Positions 30,739-41,700 of a stretch of 64,000 nt of DNA are shown here, piece after piece. The stretch is from Carnegiea gigantea (taxonomy: Eukaryota > Streptophyta > Magnoliopsida > Caryophyllales > Cactaceae). Numbering within the stretch: the first letter of the stretch is position 1; every line of letters starts with the position of its first letter. The position numbers were made by a program, and so were the translations under genes. The notes under the pieces were generated by a model. It ran no database searches, had not been told where the DNA came from, and saw only the letters and a program-made list of their open reading frames with translations. The stretch lies in contig JAKOGI010002451.1 in NCBI GenBank assembly GCA_029747015.1, positions 44,756 through 108,755 on the forward strand, in the 5' to 3' direction.

Positions 30739-31372
30739 TGACCTGAGGCTTTAAAGCCAAACTTTTGGTATGTCTGGAAAGATTGGAGAGTTAGCTGCCC
30801 AATAAATCAAGTTTCAGCCCATTTGGATGTCATTTGCCCATCCAAACCCTTTGTTAAAGCCAAACTGTCCAAAACTGTTTTCCAGGTCAGATTTTGTCCG
30901 GTTTTGGGAGCCCATTTTCCCCAACCTAAAGTAACCCTAACAACCTGGAATTTTAACCCCTAGATCCTTTTTGAATTGGCTAAAAGGGTGGGAAAAGAAA
31001 CCAGAGTCAAACGTGTCCCAAGGAGGCTAAAAGCAAGGAAACTTCTAAAGCTGCTTTTGGGAAGTCAGCCTGCACCATCTCACTTGTTCTGTTTATATCT
31101 CCTGAACGGCTGCACCAAATGAGCTCCAAAAGTAGTCATATGAAAGAACACTTCTAAGCTTTCTAATAAGGTATGTTGGAGCCAATTTGGGTAAGTAAGG
31201 ACGAAGATACAGCTGCTGAAAGTTGACCCTGCAATCTGGAAAACTGGACAGCAACTGTCAACATCACCTTTTGTACTTTTCTTGCTTTTTGTGCTTCCCT
31301 TTTGTCTTGATCCGTTTGGCTTGCATTGTAACCCATGTAATCTGAATTTTGAGGCTCCCTCCTATATAAGGG

Positions 31373-31380
31373 ACCTTTAG
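31373..31380 (+). promoter_or_regulatory. TATA box of element H LTR
   Basis: TATATAAG, followed about 130 bases later by hairpin II. Confidence 0.65.
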
Positions 31381-31446
31381 GAATGTAAGAAGGCAGCTTT
31401 GAATATCATGCAATGAAATCTGAGTGTTTTACTCTCCATTGAAACT

Positions 31447-31538
31447 CCTAGTTGCTTTAGCTTGAATTGGCTAGTTCAAGTGGTGATCTTCTAGGTTCCT
31501 TTCTCTTGCTTATGGTGGTGATATTCTGTATCCATAAG
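31447..31538 (+). other. R-U5 double hairpin of element H LTR
   Basis: Hairpin I: CCTAG (31447-31451) and CTAGG (31491-31495) enclose CTTGAA / TTCAAG (31461-31480). Hairpin II: CTTATGG (31509-31515), loop TGGTGATATTCTGTAT, CCATAAG (31532-31538). Confidence 0.65.
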
Positions 31539-31724
31539 TGAAGAAGGAATAGCCCAACTTCTCCTCTAAGTGGCGCCTTTGGCTTATCTTAGACAAGAGA
31601 GTTGCACACTATCCATCAAGACCGGGTGAGCTCATTGTTCTTTTCGGTTTTTTGCTTGTCCTTGTTTTCAATCTTCCCCATCATACATTCTCATCTTTGA
31701 CATTCCCATGGTTAACATACATCA

Positions 31725-31796
31725 TTCTTGGACTCCCTAGCGGGGGATGGATCATTGGCAATGGCTTTTGAAGGTTTGGTGGGATGGTCTCCATCA
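31725..31796 (-). repeat. LTR head fragment of element O type
   Basis: 72 bases matching the first part of element O's LTR in reverse (the plus strand reads ...GGTCTCCATCA at its end). It touches element H's LTR with no duplication, so it is a leftover of an older insertion. Confidence 0.7.
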
Positions 31797-32131
31797 GTTC
31801 TGGTGGTCATCCCTCACTTCCAGAATGTTTCGGCAAGAACCAAAAATCAAAACCAAGCCTAGACATCAAAATACACCATGCTGCCAGGTCAGATTGCACT
31901 TAACCATGAAATCTGGTTATGGTCACCTAATTTTGGGGTGACTTAAGTCCTTAATTTTGGTGTTCTCATAAACCCTAGGATGTTAGGTTTCTAATAAAAC
32001 AAGTTTCAGCCTCATTGGAGTTCATTTGCTCATCCAAAATCTATGTTTAAGTCAAACTGCCCTGAAGACAGTTTACATCCAGATTTTACCCGGTTTTGGA
32101 GATTATATTTCTTAATCTTCCATGAGGTTTA
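31797..32131 (+). repeat. Degraded LTR-like sequence, family not identified
   Basis: 335 bases with the style of an LTR U3 (GTTTCAGCCTCATTGGAG, AACTGCCC, TTTTACCCGGTTTTGG) similar in spots to solo LTR S and element H's LTR, but matching none well. No open frame or RNA gene seen. It is the left flank of element J. Confidence 0.4.
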
Positions 32132-32332
32132 TGATGTATAAGTGGGTGGTAAGTGAACCAAATCAAACTCAAATAAACCCAAATAAGAATTGAACCAACG
32201 TAAAGAGAAAATGGGAGGTTGATTGAGATGGAATGAAAATAATAACAAAAAAAAGAACAGAGGATAAACAAGACCTTGCACTTGAGATAATCCTTCGCGG
32301 AGCCACTCAAGGACTTGATCTTGGGCAAATCC
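32132..32332 (-). repeat. 3' LTR of element J, outer piece
   Basis: The last 201 bases of the LTR (R-U5 end), including the reverse of the GGATTATCTC / GTGGCTCC pair. Ends at AATCC, the target of K. Confidence 0.82.
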
Positions 32333-33669
32333 TGATGGAGGGTTGTAAGAAGAAGAAACCAACTCACAACTTGCCTCAAAGTGGAATCTAAAACAAGAAG
32401 AAGGAAAAAACAGCAAGGGAGAGGAGAAATCAAGAGTTTGGATAGTCAAGTGACCTTGCAAGGGATAATCCGAGGAGCCACCCTTGGAGAACACTTGGGC
32501 AAGCTCTTTGTATCAACTAGTTACAGAATTTAATCACCTTCTAGTTGAGAGAAAGAGACCTAGAGACCCACTTGAGTTGCCAAGCTTAAGATATAACACT
32601 AGGAATTTTTGTGGAGAGAGTTTAAGAACTCACAAGCTCATACATTCAAAGTTGTTTACAAAATGAGAAGCCATCTGATTTTATGCTAGGATGGCCGAGT
32701 CTCCTCCCCCTTCCCATGCAGCAAAAACAAGGCCAAGTACATTTAGGAGAGGGGAAACACATTACATCCATCACTCACCTAGCTTAACACCTCACCACTA
32801 GCTTAATCTACTTCATTAGGGGCCATGATGCCTCCTAAATGATGTGTCAAGCTTACAATGGTTCTAAAATCAGCAAAAGCAATCAACTCAGCAAGTGGAT
32901 GAAGCAAAACCCAAGAAATCAGCCCACTTGTACCGGCTAGGAAGAAACCGGTTAAAGGGGTGTTTTGTTTGTCCTTTTGGCTGGGTAAAACCGACACAAG
33001 GGGGTGCTTTGGATGGGGTTTGAACCCTTGACTTGATAAATATTTATGTCCCCTTTCATGCTGTAAAATTTGACAAAAGTTGGAGTTGAGGAAGTCCACC
33101 AATTAGGGCCTTATTTCGGACTATGCTGGATTGCGCCCTGCAGTGCGCTGTCTCAGGTTTTGGCTTGGTTGATTGACCAAATGGACTCCAAATGCTTTGC
33201 AAAAGGTCTTGTTGGAAAGCTAAGATCTTAAGCGTTAAGGGGGTGGTGCGTGCAGGAAATTTCCCCCTCTATATTTTGCTCCAACAGCGACACAAAACCG
33301 GGCCAGAAACTGAACGAACTGGACAGTGCATCTTCTGCTGTGTACATGAGTTTTCTGACCAAGGCATGAACTTCTTTGGCCTCCTTGGGGGTTGAATGGG
33401 TGTGAGGGTTTGCTGAATGTGTGGATGAAGCTTGGGCACGATGGTCCCCATCATCCTTTGAAATGGATGGTACTTGTGATCCCCATTTGGAAAACCCCTT
33501 CGGATAAGGCACTTTGAAGTTCAAATAAAACTCCATAAAGTGTCTTTTGTCATGAAACTCAAATTGTGGGACCAAAGAAAAGCCTTGCCATGCTTGAATT
33601 TGTATGGAGCTTACCTCCCATGAAGTTGAGTTGAAAGAATGAAAATGAGGCCCTTGAAAATATACATCA
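32333..33669 (-). repeat. 3' LTR of element K
   Basis: Minus strand starts TGATGTATATTTTC. It holds two coding modules: EFHDKRHFMEFYLNFKV and then, after an internal GGATGATGGGGACC that looks like an older polypurine tract plus LTR start (about 33447-33462), KEAKEVHALVRKL. Confidence 0.9.
32514..32547 (-). other. R-U5 hairpin II in element K LTR
   Basis: CAACTAG (32514-32520) and CTAGTTG (32541-32547) around a loop that on the minus strand reads AAGGTGATTAAATTCTGTAA. The stem differs from every other family but pairs fully (7 bp). The copy in element O's 5' LTR has lost one arm. A weak TATA-like sequence is at 32678-32685. Confidence 0.6.
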
Positions 33670-33841
33670 AACCCTCTCTCTTCGAAAAGAATTGTCCTCA
33701 ATTCTTGTTGTGAATGAGGGCATTCTTCTTGACTCAAGAGTTCCTCAATTTCACCCACAACCTCACATGGCTCCAAATCGGACACTTGGGGTTCTTCAAC
33801 TTCAAGCTTATCAAACTTTGGAGGTGAGTTAACTAGGATTG
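33228..33841 (-). CDS. Element K: end of Gag-like frame and LTR-encoded modules
   Basis: From 33841 the frame contains SPPKFDKLEVEEP, a serine/glutamate region and HSQQELRTILFEERG, then crosses into the LTR at 33669 and goes on through NSTSWEVSSIQIQAWQGF, EFHDKRHFMEFYLNFKV and KEAKEVHALVRKL to a stop at 33228: about 147 codons inside the LTR. It is the second part of the frame that starts at 54497. Confidence 0.7.
33670..33684 (-). promoter_or_regulatory. Polypurine tract, element K
   Basis: CGAAGAGAGAGGGTT on the minus strand, different from the CCCGGGGAGTA type. Confidence 0.65.
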
Positions 33842-34964
33842 TGATGGAGATCCCTCCATGCCCTTTGATTTAAAAAATCAAATCAAGCTAGGTAATTCAT
33901 TTTGGTGATTAAAGGGTGAATAATTCATCCTTGTTTTGTTGAAGGACCTAAAACAGCAGGTCAGGTTTGTTTTCAGCAGCAAACCCGGTTTTGAGAGGTT
34001 AATTAAGTCAAACCTTTTAAGGTTTAAGTCCAATATTTTGCATTGGGATTAAAGTTCAAGAAGTCAGCTTTGCAACAAAAAAAGTTTCATCCCATTTGGA
34101 CTTCATTTGCCCTCTCAAATTAGCTAATAAACCCAAGGTGTCAAAACTGCCCAGCAGGGTCAGAATGTACCCGGTTTTGTTCTTTATATTTCTTATGATA
34201 TATTTTGGTTTAAATCTTGTATTTTACATATTTTGGGTCCCCAAGATGTTAGCTACGTGGTCCAATTGATAAAATCAAGTTAGGTCAAGTGGAAGATGAA
34301 GAACCAGGTCAATCTTCCAAACTGTGCAGACTGAGACTCAGTTCAGACCAGCCCAGCCATTTTGATATTTTCATCAGGAAAATGAACTCCAAATTGAGTA
34401 ATTCCACTTGGAGCTGTTAGAGGACTTCTTAAGCTTTCCAACCATGTGTGGCAAGACAAGTTATGACCACGTTTGCCCTGGGAAACGTGGCTTGCAATCA
34501 GACCCTGCATTCTGCCAGCACAACCTGGTTTTAGCATGAGGTGTTTTTCCTTCTCAAGTGGGTTTTCCTAGCTGCTTGGTTGCTTGCCTACATCACACCA
34601 CGTCCAAGGCTTGCTAGAAACACAATAATTTGCTGCTAAGAAGGCTTTGAAATGTGTGAACCAATGAGAAAACAAAGGAGAAAACAGCACCATGCAATCT
34701 GATTGGTGAGCCGAAAAGGGGAAGGCACTTTACGGCTGCCCAATAGGAATTCAGCAAGCAAATCAGCATGTTTAAGCTTGGTTTATGAGTAGATTAATGT
34801 ATAATAAGTATTAATAATGTTTTTACTTCATGTTTAGAATGTATCAGACTAGTTTAAGCAAGCTTGTATTTTAGATTAGCACAAATCAGCTTGTTTAGCT
34901 CTTAATACCTTTCCTCCTTATGAGGGAAAGGTGACGTGTGTGCTTGTGTGGCTACTAGCTTTCT

Positions 34965-34972
34965 TATTTAAA
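34965..34972 (+). promoter_or_regulatory. TATA-like box of element L LTR
   Basis: TATTTAAA in front of a short C run, about 820 bases before the LTR end, which puts the GC hairpin inside the RNA leader. Confidence 0.5.
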
Positions 34973-35076
34973 GGCACACGGCCCCCCCTTGTAACATATA
35001 TCAGATTTTGAAAGAAAACCTCTTTGAGAGCTTTGTGCTTTCATGCCTTAGTGCAACCAAATTCCAACTTGCTTAT

Positions 35077-35213
35077 CCTTAATCTAGTCAATTAAGGTGG
35101 TGATCAAGTAGGTTTTAATCTTGAATTAAGTGGTGTTTCTGTATCTTAATCCAAGGTTAAAGACTCTAAACTTAAGTTTGGTGGTGATATCTGTATCCAA
35201 ACATTGAGTTTAG
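35077..35213 (+). other. R-U5 hairpins of element L LTR, three in a row
   Basis: Hairpin I: CCTTAAT (35077-35083) with ATTAAGG (35091-35097). Hairpin II: ATTAAG (35125-35130), loop TGGTGTTTCTGTAT, CTTAAT (35145-35150). Hairpin III: GTTTGG (35176-35181), loop TGGTGATATCTGTAT, CCAAAC (35197-35202), with outer arms CTAAACT / AGTTTAG (35166-35172, 35207-35213). Confidence 0.65.
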
Positions 35214-35463
35214 CACTATCCAACTACCTTGATAATCTTCAAGTATTCAAAGAGAAGTGAAGGAAGATTTGCTAGCTTAAATTGAGTTAGTGAATTCTTA
35301 TCTTTAATTCTCCTTCATTCCATACATTTACAAACCTTCATTCATCCATTACCATGCTGATGCAAGGCTAAGGATAGCCCCTTTGGCTTAGCTTTCCACA
35401 CAAACACAAAGCCAAACTCAAACCGTGAAACACCACAAAACCGGCCATGCTTGGCAGCAATAT

Positions 35464-35500
35464 GGCACGGCCACACCGTGCCTAAGTGCACGACCGTGCC
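35464..35500 (+). other. GC hairpin module inside first LTR of L
   Basis: GGCACGG, loop CCACA, CCGTGCC (35464-35482), then GCACGACCGTGCC (35488-35500). One unit, 287 bases before the LTR end. Confidence 0.82.
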
Positions 35501-35791
35501 ACCCTTGCCGTGTGGTTTTTTTCTTGTTTGCTTCGTGTTTAGCTTGGTTATCTTCTACCCTTCATACGTCCAACACAATCCCCTTGAAGATATCCCAAAG
35601 TTCCCTTTAGATTTTTACTTAGAATCCCTTGATTCTAAGTTCCATTCCTCCCTCACATGTTTGATGCTTCACAACCATCATATTATGTGTCCACTTTCCT
35701 TGGTTTTCCCTTGATTGTATCTACCTTTGGATTATAAGGTTTCACTCTTAATTTGAGTTTTAGCTTGAACCATCGGCAGGTACATCATATT

Positions 35792-35803
35792 TGGTATCAG
35801 AGC
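35792..35803 (+). promoter_or_regulatory. Primer-binding site, element L first interior
   Basis: TGGTATCAGAGC, four bases after the LTR. Confidence 0.9.
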
Positions 35804-35900
35804 AAGTTCAGAACTTGGCCTGAAACCCACGCCATCCACACGCCAAAAGCTCCTCAAAACACAAATCCAAATTCATTCCCTCAAAACACCCACTTTCGCA

Positions 35901-36188
35901 ATGAGAATTGGGAAAGATATGTCCCTTAGAAAAATCCTCAAACTACAAAAAGAGCTTGAAGCATTTGACCACAGAACACAAGAAATAAACTGGGAAATGC
36001 AACAGCAAGAAAGAGAACTTGATCTACTCGCCCTCTGGTTTGAAGAAAGAAGAAAATCCAATCAGCCCTTTGTTTCACCAGAGATAGATCAAAGTCACAA
36101 AGTTAGTGAGGTTACCATCAACTTACCTCCCAAGTTTGATGAACATGAAGATGAACAAGAGGAAATCAAGGAGGAAGAAAAGGAGGAT
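35901..36188 (+). CDS. Element L small protein, first part
   Basis: The start at 35901 (MRIGKDMSLRKILKLQKE) is the first ATG after the primer site. The first ~60 residues look like one long charged helix or coiled coil (KELEAFDHRTQEINWEMQQQ); then comes NLPPKFDEHE and an acidic EEIKEEEKE run. Element M interrupts it at AGGAT, and the frame continues unchanged at 49387. I recognise no known family; there is no zinc knuckle or enzyme motif. Confidence 0.75.
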
Positions 36189-37322
36189 TGATGGAGGTCC
36201 ATCCCCTAACATGATCCATGGCCATCAAGGGAGCCCAAAAGATCCAAACCTCATGTCCAAGATGCAAGAGATCAACCTAAGGGAACAAGGAAATTATTTC
36301 CTCAAAACTGGAATTTCAGGCGTGCACAAACCCGGTTTTGTGCACGTTATTTCCTAAACTTCCCAAGGCTAAAATGGGGTTGCAGGAAGCCTAAGTTTAA
36401 GTTCAAGATGTGCTCTTTCCATCAAGACCTCTTGCAAGTCATTTGGAGTTCATTTGATACCTCAAAACCTCAAGCGAAGTTAATCACTACATCCTGGCGC
36501 TGAACTGGGCAGGGCTGAAACAAGAGGTTGTTTGGTGGCCCATTTCTCCTCTATTTGGGTTGAAACTTTTATGGTTTGAAAGTACTTTAAAAATATTATC
36601 AAGTGACCATAAAAAACCTCAGCCAAATTACACTCATGAGGAGCTATTAACCACCAAAACAAGGGAAGAAACACCCTTTTAACCGGGTAATGGGGCAGCC
36701 GGGTACAAGAGAGAAGAGTGAGGTGTTTTATTGCTCTAACCCATGCTTAGCCACTTGCAAGAGTCATCATGAAGGGTACTTAGCTGCCAAGAAGCTTCCA
36801 TTCACCCCTAGGCCGACACATCATCCTCAAGATTAGCATTGAAGAGGTGTCAAGTGGAGGATGCATCTACCCTTTTTTGTTTTGATATGATCTATGTATT
36901 TTTGCCTAGTTTAGCTTATAGTGCAACCTAGGGCCTATGATTTGTACTTGGAACTTTTGTATTAATACCCCCACAAGCCCCTTGGCCGGCCACTAAGCTT
37001 GTTTATTGAATGAAAGTTGAGCTTTGCTCCTTTGAATCCTCAAACTCTCTTCTAGCTTATCTCATCTTTTGGCCAAGTTGAGTGGTGATCTAGTAAGAGT
37101 CTTAACTTCCTTCTTGGTGGTGTTTCTGTATCCAAGAGGTTGTTAAGGGCCCTAACATCAAACCTTGGTGGTGTTTCTGTATCCAAGGTAGGTGTTAGTT
37201 CCGGTTCTATCCTTCCCAACTCAAGGTGAGTTTGTGAATTCAAAGTTGCCTTGTTGTTACCTTCCATTGCTTTCATCTCACCCTCGTTCCTATCCTCTTG
37301 GGTTTTCCTTGAGGATACATCA
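36189..37322 (+). repeat. 5' LTR of element M
   Basis: 1134 bp, TGATGGAGGTCC to GGATACATCA. The first 168 bases are open in one frame (SPKDPNLMSKMQEINLREQG...KPGFVHV), again an LTR head with coding character. Weak TATTAATA at 36960. Confidence 0.9.
37112..37198 (+). other. R-U5 hairpin II pair in element M LTR
   Basis: First: TCTTGG (37112-37117), loop TGGTGTTTCTGTAT, CCAAGA (37132-37137). Second: CCTTGG (37163-37168), same loop, CCAAGG (37183-37188), with outer CTAACA / TGTTAG (37152-37157, 37193-37198). Two copies with different stems in one LTR. Confidence 0.65.
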
Positions 37323-37326
37323 TATT

Positions 37327-37338
37327 TGGTATCAGAGC
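37327..37338 (+). promoter_or_regulatory. Primer-binding site, element M
   Basis: TGGTATCAGAGC, four bases after the LTR. Confidence 0.9.
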
Positions 37339-37452
37339 TAAGGCTTCCCTAGGCCCAAGCTTACTGCCCAGCACCCTTCCAAACACCCCAAACACATTCC
37401 CCCTCAAAAAACACCAAACCGTGCTCCACGGTTTTTCACCATCCAGAAAATC

Positions 37453-37659
37453 GGCACGGTCAGCCCGTGCCAAAGAGCACGACCGTGCCACCCTCACATT
37501 CCAGCCACACTTCCTTCTCCATCCACACCCAGTACTTCAGCACGGCCACCCTGTGCCATGTCGCACGACCGTGCCACCCCTTTCCCAGCCACATCTCAAC
37601 TTCGCTCCCGTCCAGAACCAGAGCACGGCCACCCCGTGCCTAACAGCACGCCCGTGCCA
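37453..37659 (+). other. GC hairpin array in leader of element M, three units
   Basis: Units at 37453-37489, 37540-37575 and 37623-37659, spaced 87 and 83 bp. Spacers do not match those of B, C and D, while the cores do. Confidence 0.85.
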
Positions 37660-38326
37660 CATTCAGGCCGTAAAGTTCCTGCTTGTTTCAACGTGAGCAC
37701 TACTAGTATGACCATGGAGGAGAAGTTTGAGGCTCTTATGAGGAATTATGAGGCCTTGAAGCTACAGAATGAAGAGATCAAAGGTCAGAACGAGTATTTG
37801 AGGCGATAACTTGGAGACTCCTTGAAGCAAAAACGAACTCTGAACCGGAAGCAAGAGAAGCCCCACACTTGAGCTCGTCAAGTGAAGAGGAGGCTTATGG
37901 AAGATCAAGAAGAGGAAGGCGGACAACCTCTCACCAAGGAGACATTCGAGTGGAGATTCCAGAATTTGAAGGGAAACTAGACCCCGATGAGTTCTTGGAA
38001 TGGATGCAAACCGTTGAGAGAATCTTTGACTACAAAGAGATTTCCGAGGGAAATAAGGTAAAACTTGTGGCCCTTAAACTTCGTAAATATGCTTCTCTTC
38101 GGTGGTCCAACCTTTGTGCTAAGAGAGTTAGGCAAGGGAAGGGAAAGATTCGAACATGGGAAAAAATGAAAACCAAACTCAAAGCCCGTTTCCTACCCCC
38201 ATCTTACCTACAAGACAATTATTCCCAACTTCACAATCTGATGTAAGTCTCAAGGGTAGGAACAACCCAAGCTAACTTACAACAGGAACACAACCAAAAC
38301 AAGTGGGAAACTCTCGAACCAGGGGT

Positions 38327-38363
38327 GGCACGGTCGTGCTTCAAGGCACGGGGGCACCGTGCC
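38327..38363 (-). other. GC hairpin module inside solo LTR N
   Basis: GGCACGGTCGTGC (38327-38339) and GGCACGG...CCGTGCC (38345-38363), close to the LTR's 3' end as in S and L. Confidence 0.8.
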
Positions 38364-38671
38364 AACTTGCTGCCTAAGCACACCTAGTTTGTGATTTTCA
38401 CGGTTTTTGAGATGGCTTTTGTGTTTGGGCTCAAAACTGAATCAAAGCAAGAATTCTTGGCCTTGATTAAGCTTGAAATGAATATGAAAAGAAAAAAAAG
38501 AAGAGAGGAATGAAGTTCACTGATTAGAACATGAAAAAAGGAGAGCTTTGGTTTAAGGAACCCAAAGCTAACTTCATGAACTCTAAGTGAATTCAATGGA
38601 ATCTGGATAGTTCTAAGCCTTGTGATTAGATAAGATACACCACTAATCACTTAGCTTAGGGCCCTTAACCT

Positions 38672-38703
38672 TTGATTAGGATACAGATGCACCACCTAAT
38701 CAA
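38672..38703 (-). other. R-U5 hairpin II in solo LTR N
   Basis: TTGATTAGG (38672-38680) and CCTAATCAA (38695-38703), a perfect 9-bp stem; on the minus strand the loop reads TGGTGCATCTGTAT. Confidence 0.65.
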
Positions 38704-41700
38704 TGATTAAGACTCACTTGGACACCACCGTAATCGGCCTAATTAAGGATAAGCAAGTTAAGTGTTTGAGAGGAACACAAGACACAAAGTCTTTTCTTAA
38801 TTTCAATACTCAAGCTTGTTGTTTTACAAAAGAGCAACCAAGGCACTTATATAGCCTTGTGATTACATGAAAAGAGCTTTCCTTCTAGGCAAGGAAAGTC
38901 ATTAAACTAATCCTATGCTTAGTAATACACGGTTTAAGCTAAAACATACATAAGCTGAAAGTTTAAGCTACAAAACACAAGATTTCCTTCTTAAACTCTT
39001 TCCTAAGTATTAAGAAACCTTGTTGACTCAATTTCCCTTCAAGGAAGGTAAGAGAGCATGGCTGCCACCTCAAAAGGATTGAAAATTGCATGTGTGCCAT
39101 GTCATGCTTGAGTGGTCGAATGAGAGCTTGCAAAATGGTGGCGTTTCACTAGCTCCACGTGTCTCTCTCTCAAGTAGCTGAGTGGTGCTTAATCAAGCAG
39201 CTCAAAATGACCTGCTTGGCAGCCTTCCACCTTAAGCAAACCCCTTGAAGGAGGAAAACTACTAGGCTAAGTAACCGGATGTCAGTCAGCCAGTTTCTGC
39301 CTCAACTTGCAATGCATGTTTGACACATCAAATGCTGACTAATTGCTACGTTTCTTACATGGTTGGAAACCTCAAGATGTCTAGTTTACCCTCCTTTTTG
39401 AATCGTAGCAATCGGACGTCGTTTACCCCTTGAATGAGCCTGATTCCCCAAACTATGCAGATTGGACTCCAAAACAGCACAGGTTTACTAATTAGCTTAG
39501 TTCACTAACCAATTGAACTCCAAATCTGGTAATTCCAATTGGAAATGAAAGCTAAGATCTTGGGGACCCAAAATATGTAAAAATTCAAGACTTAAGCTAA
39601 ACTATATCATAAGAAATAAAAAGAACAAAACCGGGTTCATCCTGGCCCTGCTGGGCAGTTTTGACACCTTGGGTTTAATTGCTGATTTGAACGACCAAAT
39701 GAAGTCCAAATTGGATGAAACTTGATTTGTTGGAAAGCTAACATCTTGATCTTCAAATCCATCAAAAAATATTAGACGTAAACCCTTAGTATGTTTGAGA
39801 AATTAAGCACACAAAAACGGGTTAGCTACTGGATTTAACCCTTGCCCTGCAGTTTCAATGTTTAATCAAAACTTAGATGATTTATTCATCCTTAAACCAG
39901 CATAATAAGATTACCTAATTGATTTGATTCGTTTTTAACAAAAGGGATGGCGGGATTTCCATCACAATCTCACCCAGGGGAACTTGAGTGTTGAGGAGTA
40001 CACTAGGGAATTTGAGAAGTTGTTAATCAAGTGTGACTTGAGAGAGCCCGAAGAGCAAACCATAGTGAGATATTTGGGTGGGTTAGATCCTAGGTATGCC
40101 CATGTGGTGGAATTGCAACAATACACCACTTCTGATGAGGTGTGTGTCTTAGCCCACAAAGTTGAGCAACAAAGGAAATCCAAGCTCTACAAAAGAGAAC
40201 CTCCCAAATCCTTTCCCAAGAGCCAACCTTTCAACAAGGGGAGCTCTTATCCACCTCCCAAACCCACGGTTACTACACCCTCACCTCCACAAAAGAACCA
40301 AGTCCCACAAAAGACTCCACCTTCCCAAAACCGTCCCAACCCTAAGCCAAATGACCAAAGGAGATGTTTCAAGTGTCAAGGTCTTGGGCACATTGCTTCG
40401 GAGTGTCCAAATAGGAGAGTTATCACCTTGGCCGAGTGGGATGAGAGAAGAGAAGAAGAGGGAGAAGAGGAGGAAGAAAGAGAAGGTGTGTATTACATGG
40501 AGGAACAAGAAGAAGTGATTGGGGAAGCGGATGAAGGAGAGTTACTTGTATTGAGGAGAGCTTTGAGTACCAAAAGAGGAGAGCATGAAGAACAAAGGGA
40601 GAACATTTTCCATACACGTTGCACCATTCAAAGCAAAGTGTGTTCCCTCATCAATGATGGTGGGAGTTGTGCAAATGTGGCTTCCGTGACTATGGTGGAG
40701 AAGCTTGGCCTTCAAGCTTCGGCTCATCCTCACCCTTACAACATCCAATGGCTAAATCAAGGTAAGGGGTTGCAAGTTAATTCAAGATGCCTGATTTCAT
40801 TTTCAATTGGGAAGCACTATCATGATGAATTGTGGTGTGATATCATCCCCATGGATGCATGTCACCTTTTGTTGGGGAGACCTTGGTTGTTTGATCGGAA
40901 GGTCATACATGATGGCTATCTAAACACCTACACCTTCCACAAAGATGGGAAAAAGATCACCCTTGCCCCATTAAGCCCTTCCCAACTCCACAAAAGTAAG
41001 CCCCAACCAAGCCATGACCATTCGGACATGCTTCTAGCCGTAAGTGAGCCTCTCCTTAAGGCTTCTCACCATGAATTCAAGGCCTTCAAGGAGTGGATCC
41101 TAGCCACCCTTGAAGAATCCGAAACCTCCACTCCATCACACCCCCTAGCCCTTTCCCTTCTTGAACACTTTAGCCATGTCTTTCCCGAGGAAATACCTCC
41201 CGGCTTACCACCACAAAGAACCATCCAACACCACATAGACCTCATACCCGGTTCCATTCTCCCAAACAAACCGGCTTATCGGACAAACCCCAAAGAAACC
41301 ATGGAAATCCAAAGGCAAGTTGATGAGCTTATGGATAAGGGGTTGATTAGAGAGAGCTTGAGCCCTTGTGCGGTTCCGGCCCTCCTTGTGCCAAAGAAAG
41401 ATGGGAGCATGCGTATGTGTGTTGATAGTCGAGCAATCAACAAGATAACCATCAAGTATAGATATCCAATTCCCCGCCTTGAGGATATGCTTGATGAGTT
41501 ATATGGTTCTAGTGTGTTCTCTAAGGTGGATTTGAGAAGTGGTTACTACCAAATCCGCATTAGAGAGGGAGATGAATGGAAAACGGCCTTCAAAACCAAA
41601 GGAGGCTTGTATGAGTGGCTAGTCATGCCATTCGGATTGTCAAATGCTCCAAGTACCTTCATGCGACTCATGAACCAAGTGTTCCAGCCCTTCATTGGCA

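Larger units (their letters stand above)
28756..31724 (+). mobile_element. Element H: 5'-truncated Ty3/gypsy element
   Basis: Starts inside the RT thumb and continues through RNase H, integrase and a full 3' LTR. LTR and protein closely match element P. The left part (5' LTR, gag, protease, most of RT) is missing. Confidence 0.85.
30594..31724 (+). repeat. 3' LTR of element H
   Basis: 1131 bp, TGATGGGGATC to CATACATCA, the same length as element P's 3' LTR at 57977-59107. TATATAAG at 31373. Confidence 0.9.
33842..35787 (+). repeat. First LTR of element L
   Basis: 1946 bp, TGATGGAGATCCC to GGTACATCA. TATTTAAA at 34965, hairpins at 35077-35213, GC hairpin at 35464-35500. Confidence 0.9.
38239..39964 (-). 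repeat. Solo LTR N
   Basis: 1726 bp in minus orientation, perfect target duplication CAATC (38234-38238 and 39965-39969). Distantly related to the L/S LTR family. It splits element M's gag. Confidence 0.92.

Noticed and set aside
31747..31941. 64-codon frame in the degraded region before element J
   Set aside because: It starts in a reversed LTR fragment and has no similarity to other frames.
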